Below are positions 20,885 to 29,353 of a stretch of 64,000 nucleotides of DNA, piece after piece. Origin of the DNA: Bacillus luti (GTDB lineage: Bacteria > Bacillota > Bacilli > Bacillales > Bacillaceae_G); the NCBI RefSeq assembly GCF_001884105.1, contig NZ_MACI01000099.1:30836-94835 (forward strand). The letters run 5' to 3'. Under the pieces are notes generated by a model. It did no database searches and was not told the DNA's origin. It saw only the letters and a list, made by a program, of their open reading frames with translations. The first letter of the stretch is position 1. Every line of letters starts with the position of its first letter. Both the position numbers and the translations under genes were made by a program.

Positions 20885-21499
20885 ATGTTTAAAAAAATGG
20901 CTGCAGATGTTTTAGGATTAAGCGATGTAGGTTCTGTCATTACACCGAAGGATTACGATAAGGTTGATGCTGATGATTACGTGATGCATGAAGATGGCGA
21001 GAAAATTTATTTTCTAATTAAATCAAAATCAGATGAATACTGCTTCACAAACAAAGGATTAATCCACCTAGATGGTACAAGTGCAACAAGTAAAAAGCGT
21101 ACACTACGCCGCTTTAGCTACAGTAAATATCCAATTAAAAACGTAGCACTTGAAACTGCAGGAACGATTGACTTAGATGTAGAAATTAAGTTTCAAATGG
21201 GAGATGAGTATTACTCAATTGATGTTCATAAAAAACATATTGAAGAATTAAAAGATTTATATAAGGCTTTACTTAAAATCGAAGAAATTTCATATGACAA
21301 CGATATTACATTGCAGTATGCACATAAAAGTTTAGATATGGCATCTAACGCTTTCAGCCGTATTTCAAACGCACAAGTAAATTTAGCAGACCAATTTAAA
21401 GAGATAAATGAGATCGCCTTTAACTGGCTCGTTGATACGAAGAAGCAATATAACGTGAAAGATTATGGTTTTGTATTTGAGAAGTTTATCAATAACTAA
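20885..21499 (+). CDS. PH-domain protein of the YvbH type
   Basis: 204 residues resembling B. subtilis YvbH: a bacterial pleckstrin-homology domain (about 10-130, with FTNKGLIHLDGTSATSKKRT) followed by a helical YvbH-like oligomerisation segment (about 145-203). ATG at 20885 after AAGGGGGATTATAT. Function unknown; bacterial PH-domain proteins of this kind are small soluble oligomers. The 70-bp repeat of the tRNA-linked relic starts at its stop codon. Confidence 0.8.
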   Translation: MFKKMAADVLGLSDVGSVITPKDYDKVDADDYVMHEDGEKIYFLIKSKSDEYCFTNKGLIHLDGTSATSKKRTLRRFSYSKYPIKNVALETAGTIDLDVEIKFQMGDEYYSIDVHKKHIEELKDLYKALLKIEEISYDNDITLQYAHKSLDMASNAFSRISNAQVNLADQFKEINEIAFNWLVDTKKQYNVKDYGFVFEKFINN

Positions 21500-21567
21500 A
21501 CAAAAAACCTTGTTATCAAAAGATAACAAGGTTTTCTTAGCGTCCCAAGAAAGATTCGAACTCCCGA
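21498..21567. repeat. Distal attachment-site repeat of the tRNA-Arg relic
   Basis: 70 bp that match 22279-22348 at 67 positions (mismatches C/T, A/G, A/G). It contains a full copy of the tRNA operon terminator hairpin plus about 27 nt of the tRNA-Arg 3' end. This is the expected displaced 3' tRNA fragment left by an integrase-mediated insertion. It begins at the stop codon of the PH-domain gene. Confidence 0.8.
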
Positions 21568-21583
21568 TCCGCCCATTCCCGTA

Positions 21584-21784
21584 CTATTTTATATATTTTG
21601 ATCGCAGTCTTAATATATCTTCCTCTTCGCGAATGCCTGCCGATCCCTTCCTCACATTTTTTACGACAGTCCAATTCGGGTCAGTTTCATCACCGATGTT
21701 CCGTATTGTAAAGTTGCCGTCACCATATTTTCGTTTACCTTCTGCCAATTTTTCCGTTAAATCAGTCTCTTTTGATCTTGCCAT
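21584..21784 (-). CDS. Hypothetical small protein inside the relic
   Basis: 66 residues from the ATG at 21784 after AAAGGGAG; an upstream TTG at 21829 overlaps the broken gene. Charged, starts MARSKETDLTEKLAEGKRKYG, with an acidic C-terminal EEEDILRLRSKYIK. No family recognised. It follows the broken gene on the same strand, as in small phage operons. Confidence 0.4.
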   Translation of the reverse strand: MARSKETDLTEKLAEGKRKYGDGNFTIRNIGDETDPNWTVVKNVRKGSAGIREEEDILRLRSKYIK

Positions 21785-21803
21785 CTTTGCGCCATCTCCC
21801 TTT

Positions 21804-22115
21804 TTATACAACCTTCTTAAACTGTCCAATCACACGTCCAGTCAATTGGAGATCCTCGCTTTCCACTTCGATTAATTGTAACACACTGCCAGGGATAAGT
21901 TCTGATAACGGCTGCTCAATCGTACTAGAAACGTTATTTCCTTTGAATGTGAATGAACCGACGCCAGTTACGCTAAACGATGCGATTCCTTACCGCTGCA
22001 TTTTGTTTGTATCGTTATAAACGATTCCTAAGCATGCGTTGAATTCATATATTGCATTATAAGGGATATCATGTCTTTTGAATTGATTGTGCAACGTTCG
22101 ATCCGCCGAGTTCAT
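21804..22115 (-). pseudogene. Broken ORF with an in-frame nonsense codon
   Basis: Starts MNSADRTLHNQFKRHDIPYN at 22115 and meets TAA at 21990-21992 (codon 42). The same frame then stays open for 61 more codons (GIASFSVTGVGSFTFKGNN to VIGQFKKVV) up to the stop at 21804. Both halves read as ordinary protein, so one base change probably made the stop. Upstream sequence is also frame-disrupted. Family not recognised; probably phage-derived. Confidence 0.55.
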
Positions 22116-22278
22116 TAATCGTACTTTCTTTTGATCGTCCACATCGTGTCAGTCTTCGTTGCTGATAACGTATGTATCAATATGTTCACTGTTTTAACAG
22201 AATTCGATAATATAGCTAACGAAATAGAAAGAGCTCCGAAAAATTTCACAGTTCTTTCACATACATCAATTTTTAGAC

Positions 22279-22348
22279 AAACAAAAAACCTTGTTATCAA
22301 AAGATAACAAGGTTTTTTTAGCGTCCCAGGAGAGATTCGAACTCCCGA
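22279..22348. repeat. Proximal attachment-site repeat overlapping tRNA-Arg
   Basis: Partner of 21498-21567 (67 of 70 identical). It spans the tRNA terminator and the 3' part of the intact tRNA-Arg gene up to the T-arm. Confidence 0.8.
22283..22318 (-). terminator. Terminator of the tRNA-Gly/tRNA-Arg transcript
   Basis: AAAAAACCTTGTTATC / GATAACAAGGTTTTTT perfect hairpin with T tract on the minus strand, 3 bp after the tRNA-Arg gene. The same hairpin is duplicated at 21502-21537. Confidence 0.9.
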
Positions 22349-22395
22349 CCGTACGCTTAGAAGGCGTATGCTCTATCCGGCTGAGCTACTGGGAC
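22322..22395 (-). tRNA. tRNA-Arg (anticodon TCT)
   Basis: 74 nt folding as a cloverleaf: acceptor GTCCCAG / CTGGGAC with discriminator G, D-arm AGCTCAGCCGGATAGAGC, anticodon loop CTTCTAA, and T-loop TTCGAAT. CCA is not encoded. Reads AGA codons. The gene's 3' end is duplicated 0.8 kb downstream, marking it as an integration target. Confidence 0.95.
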
Positions 22396-22396
22396 A

Positions 22397-22470
22397 TGGA
22401 GCGGGTGAAGAGAATCGAACTCTCGACCAGAGCTTGGAAGGCTCTTGTTTTACCACTAAACTACACCCGC
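22397..22470 (-). tRNA. tRNA-Gly (anticodon TCC)
   Basis: 74 nt including an encoded CCA. Acceptor GCGGGTG / CACCCGC, anticodon loop CTTCCAA (anticodon TCC), T-loop TTCGATT. It lies one base upstream of tRNA-Arg and is cotranscribed with it. Confidence 0.95.
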
Positions 22471-22578
22471 ATATGTTATTTTATTTTCTTCGTTAGCGCT
22501 GTTGCCCTATCGACAATATTTATTATATGTATAACCATACATAAAGTCAACACCTTTTTTAAAAGAGGATAATTTTTC

Positions 22579-23082
22579 TTATCCTCTTTTAAAAACTGCT
22601 TGTTCAACTAGTTGTCCGTCTAATGTTTCAAAGCGAACTTCCATTTGATTTTCATCCATTTCTAATAAAGCAAATGTCTTCTCTACACGCTGACGTGGTA
22701 ATAAAATACTTCCGGGATTAATAAATAAAACGCCATCGATTAATTCCGCACCTAATACGTGAGAGTGTCCGAAGCATGCAACTTGCGCTCCTGCCTCTTC
22801 TGCACGGTACGCTAACGTTTGTAATGTCATTTTCACGTTATGCCGATGCCCATGCACAACTACGAAACGAACGCCATCTACATCCGTTACAATTTCGTCT
22901 TGAAAGTTAGCATAATCACAGTTCCCTTTTACAACGTGGAAACCTTGCAGTTCTTCATGAGCAGGTGTTAGCTCTGAATCACCGCAATGAATCATGATAT
23001 CTACTTTTCCTTCATATTTCGCTTTTAACTGCTGTAATTCCTTCACAGAGCTATGACTATCGCTTACGATTAAAGCTTTCAT
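22579..23082 (-). CDS. ysnB: YsnB/YfcE-type metallophosphoesterase
   Basis: 167 residues from the ATG at 23082 (site GGGAGAG); a TTG one codon earlier is less likely. Calcineurin-like phosphoesterase of the MJ0936/YfcE family. Metal-binding motifs: SDSHS (8-12), HCGDSE, KGNCD, GHRH and GHSH near the C-terminus. Physiological substrate unknown. It is 13 bp downstream of rdgB, as in B. subtilis. Confidence 0.88.
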   Translation of the reverse strand: MKALIVSDSHSSVKELQQLKAKYEGKVDIMIHCGDSELTPAHEELQGFHVVKGNCDYANFQDEIVTDVDGVRFVVVHGHRHNVKMTLQTLAYRAEEAGAQVACFGHSHVLGAELIDGVLFINPGSILLPRQRVEKTFALLEMDENQMEVRFETLDGQLVEQAVFKRG

Positions 23083-23095
23083 CAATCTCTCTCCC

Positions 23096-23704
23096 TTATT
23101 CTCCTAAAAACCATTCCGGGATTTTTTCTTCTAACTTACGAAGAGCACGCCCGCGGTGACTAATGGCGTTTTTCTCATCTGAGCTTAGTTCCGCCATCGC
23201 TTTTTTATATTCTTCCACATAAAAAATTGGATCATATCCAAAACCGTTTTCCCCGCGGCGCTGTTCTAAAATGTACCCTTCGCACGTTCCATTCACAATT
23301 ACCGGCTCTTTATCCGCTTCTGGGAATGCAACTGCTAGTGCACAGTAGAAACGCGCTTTACGTTTTTCAAAATCGACATCATTTAATTCTTGTAACACTT
23401 TATCGATGTTCGCTTGATCGTCTTTCGGCTCTCCAGCAAAACGAGCTGAATACACGCCTGGTTTTCCGTTTAAAGCATCTACAATGAGACCTGAATCATC
23501 CGCAATTACGATAGCATCCAACTGTCTACTTAGACTATCTGCTTTTAAGATTGCATTTTCTTCAAATGTTTCGCCAGTTTCTTCAACTTCTTCAATATGA
23601 GGAAAATCGTGTAATGATTTCACTTCTAAATCGAATCGCCCAAATAACTCAGCAAACTCACGTACTTTCCCCAAATTTTTTGTCGCTACAACAACTTGTT
23701 TCAT
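23096..23704 (-). CDS. rdgB: XTP/dITP pyrophosphatase (RdgB/HAM1 family)
   Basis: 202 residues from the ATG at 23704 (site GAGGTGG); a GTG three codons earlier overlaps that site. House-cleaning enzyme that hydrolyses non-canonical purine nucleoside triphosphates to monophosphates. Motifs: [11 protein letters not shown] at the N-terminus, [22 protein letters not shown], and [10 protein letters not shown] at the C-terminus. Lies between rph and ysnB. Confidence 0.95.
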   Translation of the reverse strand: MKQVVVATKNLGKVREFAELFGRFDLEVKSLHDFPHIEEVEETGETFEENAILKADSLSRQLDAIVIADDSGLIVDALNGKPGVYSARFAGEPKDDQANIDKVLQELNDVDFEKRKARFYCALAVAFPEADKEPVIVNGTCEGYILEQRRGENGFGYDPIFYVEEYKKAMAELSSDEKNAISHRGRALRKLEEKIPEWFLGE

Positions 23705-23715
23705 ATTTTCCACCT

Positions 23716-24453
23716 CTACTCTATATGAGATACGATGTCACCTAACGCTTCTTTTTGCATATCAATTAGTTGGAAAATCCCTTGTTCCGCAGCATCAAGT
23801 AATTCATTTAACTGAGCTCTGCTAAACGTAGCTTCTTCTCCAGTTCCTTGCACTTCAACAAACTGACCTTTTCCAGTCATAATTACATTCATATCAACGT
23901 CTGCTTTAGAATCTTCTACGTAGTTTAAGTCTAAAACAACACCTTGTTCTTCAACAATCCCTACTGACGTTGCTGCTAAATAATCTTTCACTGGAATTTT
24001 AGATACTTTTTCTGCTTGTAATAACTTCTCAAACGCTAATACCATCGCTACATATGCCCCTGTAATAGAAGCTGTTCTCGTTCCACCATCCGCTTGAATA
24101 ACATCACAGTCAATCCAAACTGTTCTCTCGCCAAGCGCTTCTAAATCAACTACCGCACGTAATGCTCGTCCAATTAAACGTTGGATTTCCATTGTACGTC
24201 CTGTTACTTTCCCTTTACTTGACTCCCTGATTGTACGTTGTTCTGTCGCACGTGGAATCATCGCGTATTCAGCTGTTACCCAGCCCTTTCCTTCTCCACG
24301 CATAAACGGTGGTACACGCTCTTCAATTGTCGCTGAACAAATTACCTTTGTATCCCCAACTTCAATTAATACTGACCCTTCTGGATGTTTCAAATAATTC
24401 GTATGAATATGTATATGGCGTAATTCTGTTTTCTCTCTACCATCTACTCGCAT
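23716..24453 (-). CDS. rph: Ribonuclease PH
   Basis: 245 residues. Phosphorolytic exoribonuclease that trims tRNA 3' ends. Signature segments [50 protein letters not shown] and a C-terminal [11 protein letters not shown] are present. ATG at 24453 follows GAGGAGG. First gene of rph-rdgB-ysnB. Confidence 0.96.
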   Translation of the reverse strand: MRVDGREKTELRHIHIHTNYLKHPEGSVLIEVGDTKVICSATIEERVPPFMRGEGKGWVTAEYAMIPRATEQRTIRESSKGKVTGRTMEIQRLIGRALRAVVDLEALGERTVWIDCDVIQADGGTRTASITGAYVAMVLAFEKLLQAEKVSKIPVKDYLAATSVGIVEEQGVVLDLNYVEDSKADVDMNVIMTGKGQFVEVQGTGEEATFSRAQLNELLDAAEQGIFQLIDMQKEALGDIVSHIE

Positions 24454-24583
24454 AAAATAACCTCCTCATAACTACTACTCGTTAGTATAGCCAAATTTAA
24501 ATGTATGATATGTATACAATAAAAGAAGGAGAACCCAAAAAGCAATTCCCCTTTCTTACATAAGTATATCAAATTATTCGTGA

Positions 24584-25630
24584 TTAAAAACCACCTGTAT
24601 TCACGTTTTCTGGACGATTTACAGGTTTTGTTAACTTTTCACCCTTCTCATCCATAAGATTTGCTTTCCCATTCACTTGAATAGAAACATTTTTCACACC
24701 TTGTTTTTCCGTTAAAGATAAAACTAATGATTTCAATACGTAATTTGAAATCTTACTTTTATCTTTATTCGCAAATATATTTTCATTAAAGTTTAACGTA
24801 ATATTCCCGTCTTGCAATTTCGGATTCGTAATAAGTTTGACCCCTGGATTAAAGTCACTCAACAGTGAATTTTGATTCGGCCCTTTAACTAGTTCATTTA
24901 CAACTGTCGTAATATCATTTTCTTTCCCTTCTGCAACGCGGCGCGTAACTGGCACATAATATTGCTGTTTATTATTTTGCGCCATAAAATACAATGTGAC
25001 TGGTTTTGTATTTGTTACATCGGCTACTTGTTCATCATCAAAGTTAATACCATTCGCGCGGCTCACCCCTTCACCAAGCGGTGTACCACCAACAGGCATC
25101 TTCGCTAATTTTTCACCATTTATTTGGAACTGCACTTGTTTTACCTCTTTAAATTGCGTCAACGTCCACGCTATAGATTCAACAATTTGACGCTCTTCTT
25201 CTTTGGCATATTTTTTCATCTCACTAGAGAAATCAATGACTGCCGTCCCATCTTTTTTCAAATTCAAAGTCATCATTGTATTTGCTGGAATGACCGCACG
25301 GAACCCATTCGGTAACAAATCCGTTACAGGTCCATCTTTCACAAGATATTCTAGCGTTTGCTGCATGACCTCATTTGCTTTCGGAGTTGGTATAGTTAAC
25401 GTTTGTGGTACAACATAACCATTTTTATCAACAAGGTATAGTTCCCTATTTACCGTTTGCCCTTGTTTATCCTTCTTAGCTACCTCTTTCTTTCCACCCT
25501 CTGTATACGTAACTTGTTTTGGTGGATCAATTTGTTCAGTCGCTTTCTCCTGATTTATAAAGCCACACCCTGTTAGTAAAACAGCGCTCACAGTAGCACC
25601 AACAACCCATTTAAAAGTGGATTTAGGCAT
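24584..25630 (-). CDS. gerM: Spore germination/sporulation lipoprotein GerM
   Basis: 348 residues. Lipoprotein signal with lipobox LLTGC (cysteine at about residue 22), then two GerMN domains (roughly 90-200 and 235-330). In B. subtilis GerM is needed for normal sporulation and germination, working between mother cell and forespore. Neighbours racE and rph match the B. subtilis order. Confidence 0.93.
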   Translation of the reverse strand: MPKSTFKWVVGATVSAVLLTGCGFINQEKATEQIDPPKQVTYTEGGKKEVAKKDKQGQTVNRELYLVDKNGYVVPQTLTIPTPKANEVMQQTLEYLVKDGPVTDLLPNGFRAVIPANTMMTLNLKKDGTAVIDFSSEMKKYAKEEERQIVESIAWTLTQFKEVKQVQFQINGEKLAKMPVGGTPLGEGVSRANGINFDDEQVADVTNTKPVTLYFMAQNNKQQYYVPVTRRVAEGKENDITTVVNELVKGPNQNSLLSDFNPGVKLITNPKLQDGNITLNFNENIFANKDKSKISNYVLKSLVLSLTEKQGVKNVSIQVNGKANLMDEKGEKLTKPVNRPENVNTGGF

Positions 25631-25718
25631 GCCATTCCCCCCTAAAAGCTAAGTTTGTACTATTATGTATACGAGCTGTTTCACATTTTAGAACAAGCCC
25701 TGCTGCTTATAAATAAAA

Positions 25719-25740
25719 AACTCCTGATTTCTCAGGAGTT
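25719..25740 (-). terminator. Terminator after racE
   Basis: AACTCCTGA / TCAGGAGTT hairpin followed by TTTTTTATTT on the minus strand. Confidence 0.85.
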
Positions 25741-25759
25741 CACTTATATGAGTCTACTA

Positions 25760-26569
25760 TTATTCTGTTTCTAAATTGATATGCTTCACATTTTCAATCG
25801 GCTGACCGAACCACTTGGATGCAATTTCTTTAAATAAGTCTATTTTACCAGTCGTTAAAAAGAGGTGATCACTTTGCTCTTCTCCCTCATTTAACATTTT
25901 ACTGTGGTATAAAATTGTACTTACTTCACGCGCCGTTTCATCACCCGAACTAATCAATTGCACTTTATCTCCCATTACATTTTTAATAACTGGGCCTAAA
26001 ATCGGATAATGTGTACACCCTAAAATAAGCGTATCAATATCAGTGCTTTTTAGCGGTTGCAACGTTTCTCTTACAACTTCATACGCCATTTCACTCTCGA
26101 AATTCCCACTCTCTACAAGTTCAACGAAAGGTGGGCACGCTAAACTTTCTACCATAACACGGTTATTAATAGACTTTAACGCCTCTTCGTACGCACCACT
26201 TTTCACCGTTCCAATCGTTCCAATAATCCCAACATGGTACGTATTTGTCACTTTTAAAGCTGTACGTGATCCTGGATGGATAACTCCTACTACCGGAATC
26301 GGTAATTGCTTCTGCATTTCTTCTAGTACAACCGCAGTTGCTGTATTACACGCAATAACTAGCATTTTAATATTTAAATCTAATAAATGCTCTGTCATTT
26401 CCCACGTAAATTGACGCACTTCTTCTCGAGAACGCGGACCATACGGGCAACGTGCTGTATCTCCTAAATATATAATACGTTCTTTCGGCAACTGACGAAT
26501 TAATTCCTTCGCTACTGTTAAACCGCCAACTCCTGAATCGATAACACCGATTGCTCTATTCAACTTCAT
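25760..26569 (-). CDS. racE: Glutamate racemase
   Basis: 269 residues from the ATG at 26569 ([13 protein letters not shown]). Cofactor-independent racemase making D-glutamate for peptidoglycan and, in species that have it, the poly-gamma-D-glutamate capsule. Catalytic cysteines lie in [10 protein letters not shown] and LGCTHYP. The group usually carries two racE paralogues; which one this is cannot be told without comparison. Precedes gerM, as in B. subtilis. Confidence 0.95.
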   Translation of the reverse strand: MKLNRAIGVIDSGVGGLTVAKELIRQLPKERIIYLGDTARCPYGPRSREEVRQFTWEMTEHLLDLNIKMLVIACNTATAVVLEEMQKQLPIPVVGVIHPGSRTALKVTNTYHVGIIGTIGTVKSGAYEEALKSINNRVMVESLACPPFVELVESGNFESEMAYEVVRETLQPLKSTDIDTLILGCTHYPILGPVIKNVMGDKVQLISSGDETAREVSTILYHSKMLNEGEEQSDHLFLTTGKIDLFKEIASKWFGQPIENVKHINLETE

Positions 26570-26738
26570 CACCCGTTTTCTCATTCATCATCTTATTTTA
26601 TGTTTATCATTATATTTTACGCAATTTAAGTTCGCTCACTAAAATTGCTCCTGTATGAAAATTTTTTATGTGTACCTATATAGACTAGGACCTTTTTTAT
26701 TTTGCTCCTTTTTTTCATAATTTGCAAGACAGAAAAAT

Positions 26739-26765
26739 AACCGACCTTCTAAATGAAAGTCGGTT
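26739..26765 (-). terminator. Terminator downstream of the DJ-1 gene
   Basis: AACCGAC / GTCGGTT hairpin with a TATTTTTC tail on the minus strand, between the DJ-1 gene and racE. Confidence 0.75.
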
Positions 26766-26790
26766 TCTTCTATAATAAAGTACGTATTTA

Positions 26791-26866
26791 TTACGCCTCC
26801 TTTCTTTGAACAGAAGACATCCCTATCAATAAGAAGAAATGTGCAGAGATTAAACCGACGATAATT
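26791..26866 (-). pseudogene. Possible C-terminal remnant of a membrane protein gene
   Basis: A minus-strand frame reads GLISAHFFLLIGMSSVQRKEA and then TAA at 26791-26793. It looks like a last transmembrane helix with a positively charged tail. No start precedes it; the frame runs into the 3' end of the DJ-1 gene in another phase. It may be what is left of a gene truncated by a deletion. Short and unproven. Confidence 0.3.
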
Positions 26867-27521
26867 TATTTACAGCTCTTTTTATAGCCTTACCTATTTC
26901 CACACTAGACTGCGGATTCTGCCCTGTAATTAAACGCCCATCTACTACAACATGCGGCGTAAAGTTAGGTGCAACATAAAAGAAAGCTCCTTCTTCCTTC
27001 AATTTACTTTCTAACAAAAATGGAACTCTCTTTTCTAAATGCACAGCTTTTTCTTCATCATTTGTATAACCTGTTATTCGCTTGCCTGCACTAAAAAACG
27101 AACCATCTTTATTTTTCACACCGACTAAAGAGCTTACCCCGTGACAAACAGCCGCTACAATCCGGTTATTGTTATACATATTCTCAATCAAATTTGCAAC
27201 ATATGGATTACCTGGAAAATCTACAATCGCCCCGTGCCCACCACCAAATAAAACCGCATCATAATCTGAAAAGTGAACAGTTGAGATCGGCTTCGTATTT
27301 TGCAATAAAGAAGCGACATACTTAAATTCACGGGGTATACCATTTGGAATAGATACTCTATCAATAGGTACCCTCCCGCCTTTTATCGATACGATATCAA
27401 CATCAAACTTAGCCCTTTTAAACAAATGATAAGGAGCAGCAAGCTCTTCAAGCCACAAACCAGTCGGGTGTCCCTTCATATCATGAGCACTTGTTGAAAC
27501 TAACAATATCCTTTTCAACAT
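26850..27521 (-). CDS. DJ-1/PfpI family protein (Hsp31-like amidotransferase fold)
   Basis: 223 residues. Class I glutamine-amidotransferase-like fold with the nucleophile elbow AVCHGVSSL (Cys at about 127 and adjacent His). Related proteins act as glyoxalase III, deglycase-type stress proteins or chaperones; the exact activity cannot be read. It is not at this place in the B. subtilis backbone and lies between gerE and racE with its own terminator. Confidence 0.8.
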   Translation of the reverse strand: MLKRILLVSTSAHDMKGHPTGLWLEELAAPYHLFKRAKFDVDIVSIKGGRVPIDRVSIPNGIPREFKYVASLLQNTKPISTVHFSDYDAVLFGGGHGAIVDFPGNPYVANLIENMYNNNRIVAAVCHGVSSLVGVKNKDGSFFSAGKRITGYTNDEEKAVHLEKRVPFLLESKLKEEGAFFYVAPNFTPHVVVDGRLITGQNPQSSVEIGKAIKRAVNKLSSV

Positions 27522-27595
27522 ATCCCCTCCTTACTACCTATTTATGTATGAGACATTCTTATCATTCATATAGAGCGTGAAACAAACAGAAAAAT

Positions 27596-27622
27596 AGCCG
27601 ACTCTTTGTATAAAAGTCGGCT
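27596..27622 (-). terminator. Terminator after gerE
   Basis: AGCCGACT / AGTCGGCT hairpin followed by ATTTTTC on the minus strand, 6 bp past the gerE stop. Confidence 0.8.
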
Positions 27623-27628
27623 TACTTC

Positions 27629-27853
27629 TTATAACTCAAGCTCTCCCATACGAAGAAGCTCAACAACTGCTTGTGAACGTCCTTTAACCCCTAGCTTTTG
27701 CATTGCGTTAGATATGTGGTTGCGAACGGTTTTTTCACTGATAAAAAGTTCACCTGCAATTTCCTTCGTTGTTTTATCTTGAACCAGTAATTCAAATACT
27801 TCTCTCTCTCTCTTTGTGAGTAACGGTTTAGATTGATACGCTTTTTCCTTCAA
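27629..27853 (-). CDS. gerE: Spore coat transcription factor GerE (LuxR-type HTH)
   Basis: 74 residues, exactly the size of B. subtilis GerE. It is a stand-alone LuxR/FixJ helix-turn-helix: [20 protein letters not shown] then [20 protein letters not shown]. Late mother-cell regulator that works with sigma-K on coat and exosporium genes. ATG at 27853 after GGAGGGTTATACCAG. Confidence 0.95.
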   Translation of the reverse strand: MKEKAYQSKPLLTKREREVFELLVQDKTTKEIAGELFISEKTVRNHISNAMQKLGVKGRSQAVVELLRMGELEL

Positions 27854-28018
27854 CTGGTATAACCCTCCTTGCTTAAGCCAGAGCTGTATATGTGTAAGTT
27901 GGGTGTTTATTTAGTCAAGATATTGTATGAACGAAATGTGCAGGTGGTGAATGAAAATAGGCTTTATTTCTTATGTTATTTTAGACATTTATACAGTGCA
28001 CGCACTCATTTTATCCAC

Positions 28019-29314
28019 TTACTGTTTAATGCGCCATATTTGTTCTAGCAATATACTTACAACTGTACCTACGAACAAACCATTGCCGAATATATATTGC
28101 ATAACAGACGGCAACGATTGGAGTGCTCCAGACGGTAAAAACATAACACCGCTGCCAAATAATACTGCTACTCCTAAAATTGTTATATTCCTTTCATTAA
28201 GCTCCACTTGTTTTATATTGTTTAGTCCAATCCCAATTAGTTGCACGAATGAAGCCATTAAAACTGCAGATGCAACAGCGGATGGTAATGACGCTAAGTA
28301 ACGAATAATACTTGGAAAAAGCGACATAACGACTAGTAGTACACATGCCATTAAGAACGATCGTATATATTTTTGTTTTGTTAGGCGTATAAATCCTGCT
28401 GTTGCTGGTAACGGAACGACACCTACAGTTGAAAATACGGAGGAAATAATATGTGAAATCCCTCCAACCCACGTACCATCTCTCAACTGTTTTTGTTCAA
28501 TCGTCGCTTTATGGATGGTAGCTTGATTAATTGCTATAATAGCAGCTACTGTATTTGAAACTAAAATACATACCATAACGAAACTTGATACAGCCATCCC
28601 TGTATTCCATTTCGGAAGCCCCCAAGCAAATATATGCGGAAATTGCACAAAGTGAGTTACTTGAGACGGAATCGTCACTTTCCCTGCAATTAAAAAGATA
28701 ACCCACCCACTAATTAACCCTATTAAAACTGCATAACTTTTAACAAAACCTTTCCCAAAATTAGATAGTATAATAACGAACAAAAATATACTAAACGCGA
28801 TTATTGCTGTAAATCCATCGACTTGAGAAACAGTGGCTGTAATTCCTAGCATTCCTTTCAAAAATACACCACTTAGTTGTAAACATAACAAAAGTAAAAA
28901 CGTCCCTGTCACAAGCGGCGTAAATAAAAATAAAATACGACCTATAAAACCACTTACTCCTAATCCTATTAAAATGACACCGGAAATTATCATTCCTAAT
29001 TCTAAAATTTGCAACGTACTATGTAATTGATCCTGTCCGACAGTTGCATAGGCAAGTACAGTAAATACACCAACCCAAGATCCAGCTGGCCCATCCGCAA
29101 TTGGTAGTCTATGTCCAATCCAACCTTGTAAAAAAGAGGATATACCAACTACAAAAAACGTACGCTGCATTAAATAAAATATTTCTTCCGTCGTAAGGTG
29201 AAATAATCCGCCAACAACAATTGGTAGTGCGATTGAATTCGCTAATAAAAATATAAACCATTGCAAAGTTCCCATAATATGATTTTGATTGTGTTGATTG
29301 CCCAATTTTTTCAT
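28019..29314 (-). CDS. NCS2-family purine/pyrimidine (uracil/xanthine) permease
   Basis: 431 residues from the ATG at 29314. An upstream GTG at 29344 is also open, and neither start has a strong site. Polytopic membrane protein with about 12-14 helices. NCS2 features include QWFIFLLANSIALPIVVGG at the N-terminus, ADGPAGSWVG in the TM3 region, and a TM8-TM10 region with VSNTVAAIIAINQAT and GVVPLPATAGFIRLT. Probably imports a nucleobase; substrate unclear. It follows an EamA exporter gene after 39 bp, so the two may be an operon. Its context with deaminase genes suggests nucleobase-related metabolism. Confidence 0.82.
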   Translation of the reverse strand: MKKLGNQHNQNHIMGTLQWFIFLLANSIALPIVVGGLFHLTTEEIFYLMQRTFFVVGISSFLQGWIGHRLPIADGPAGSWVGVFTVLAYATVGQDQLHSTLQILELGMIISGVILIGLGVSGFIGRILFLFTPLVTGTFLLLLCLQLSGVFLKGMLGITATVSQVDGFTAIIAFSIFLFVIILSNFGKGFVKSYAVLIGLISGWVIFLIAGKVTIPSQVTHFVQFPHIFAWGLPKWNTGMAVSSFVMVCILVSNTVAAIIAINQATIHKATIEQKQLRDGTWVGGISHIISSVFSTVGVVPLPATAGFIRLTKQKYIRSFLMACVLLVVMSLFPSIIRYLASLPSAVASAVLMASFVQLIGIGLNNIKQVELNERNITILGVAVLFGSGVMFLPSGALQSLPSVMQYIFGNGLFVGTVVSILLEQIWRIKQ

Positions 29315-29353
29315 CCCTTCTATACATTCCACACAGAAATACACTCTATACTA

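Larger units (their letters stand above)
21568..22278. mobile_element. Decayed integrated element (phage or ICE remnant) at tRNA-Arg
   Basis: 711 bp between the two 70-bp tRNA-derived repeats. No integrase remains. It holds a 66-codon ORF, a gene broken by an in-frame stop, and fragments of coding sequence nearer the tRNA (for example an open plus-strand frame around 22147-22310). The arrangement fits a mobile element that integrated at the tRNA-Arg 3' end and then lost almost all of its genes. Element type cannot be told. Confidence 0.65.

Noticed and set aside
21584-22278. Identification of the relic as a specific prophage or as a LexA-like repressor gene
   Set aside because: No integrase, structural gene or helix-turn-helix plus S24 peptidase pattern can be seen; the family is unknown.
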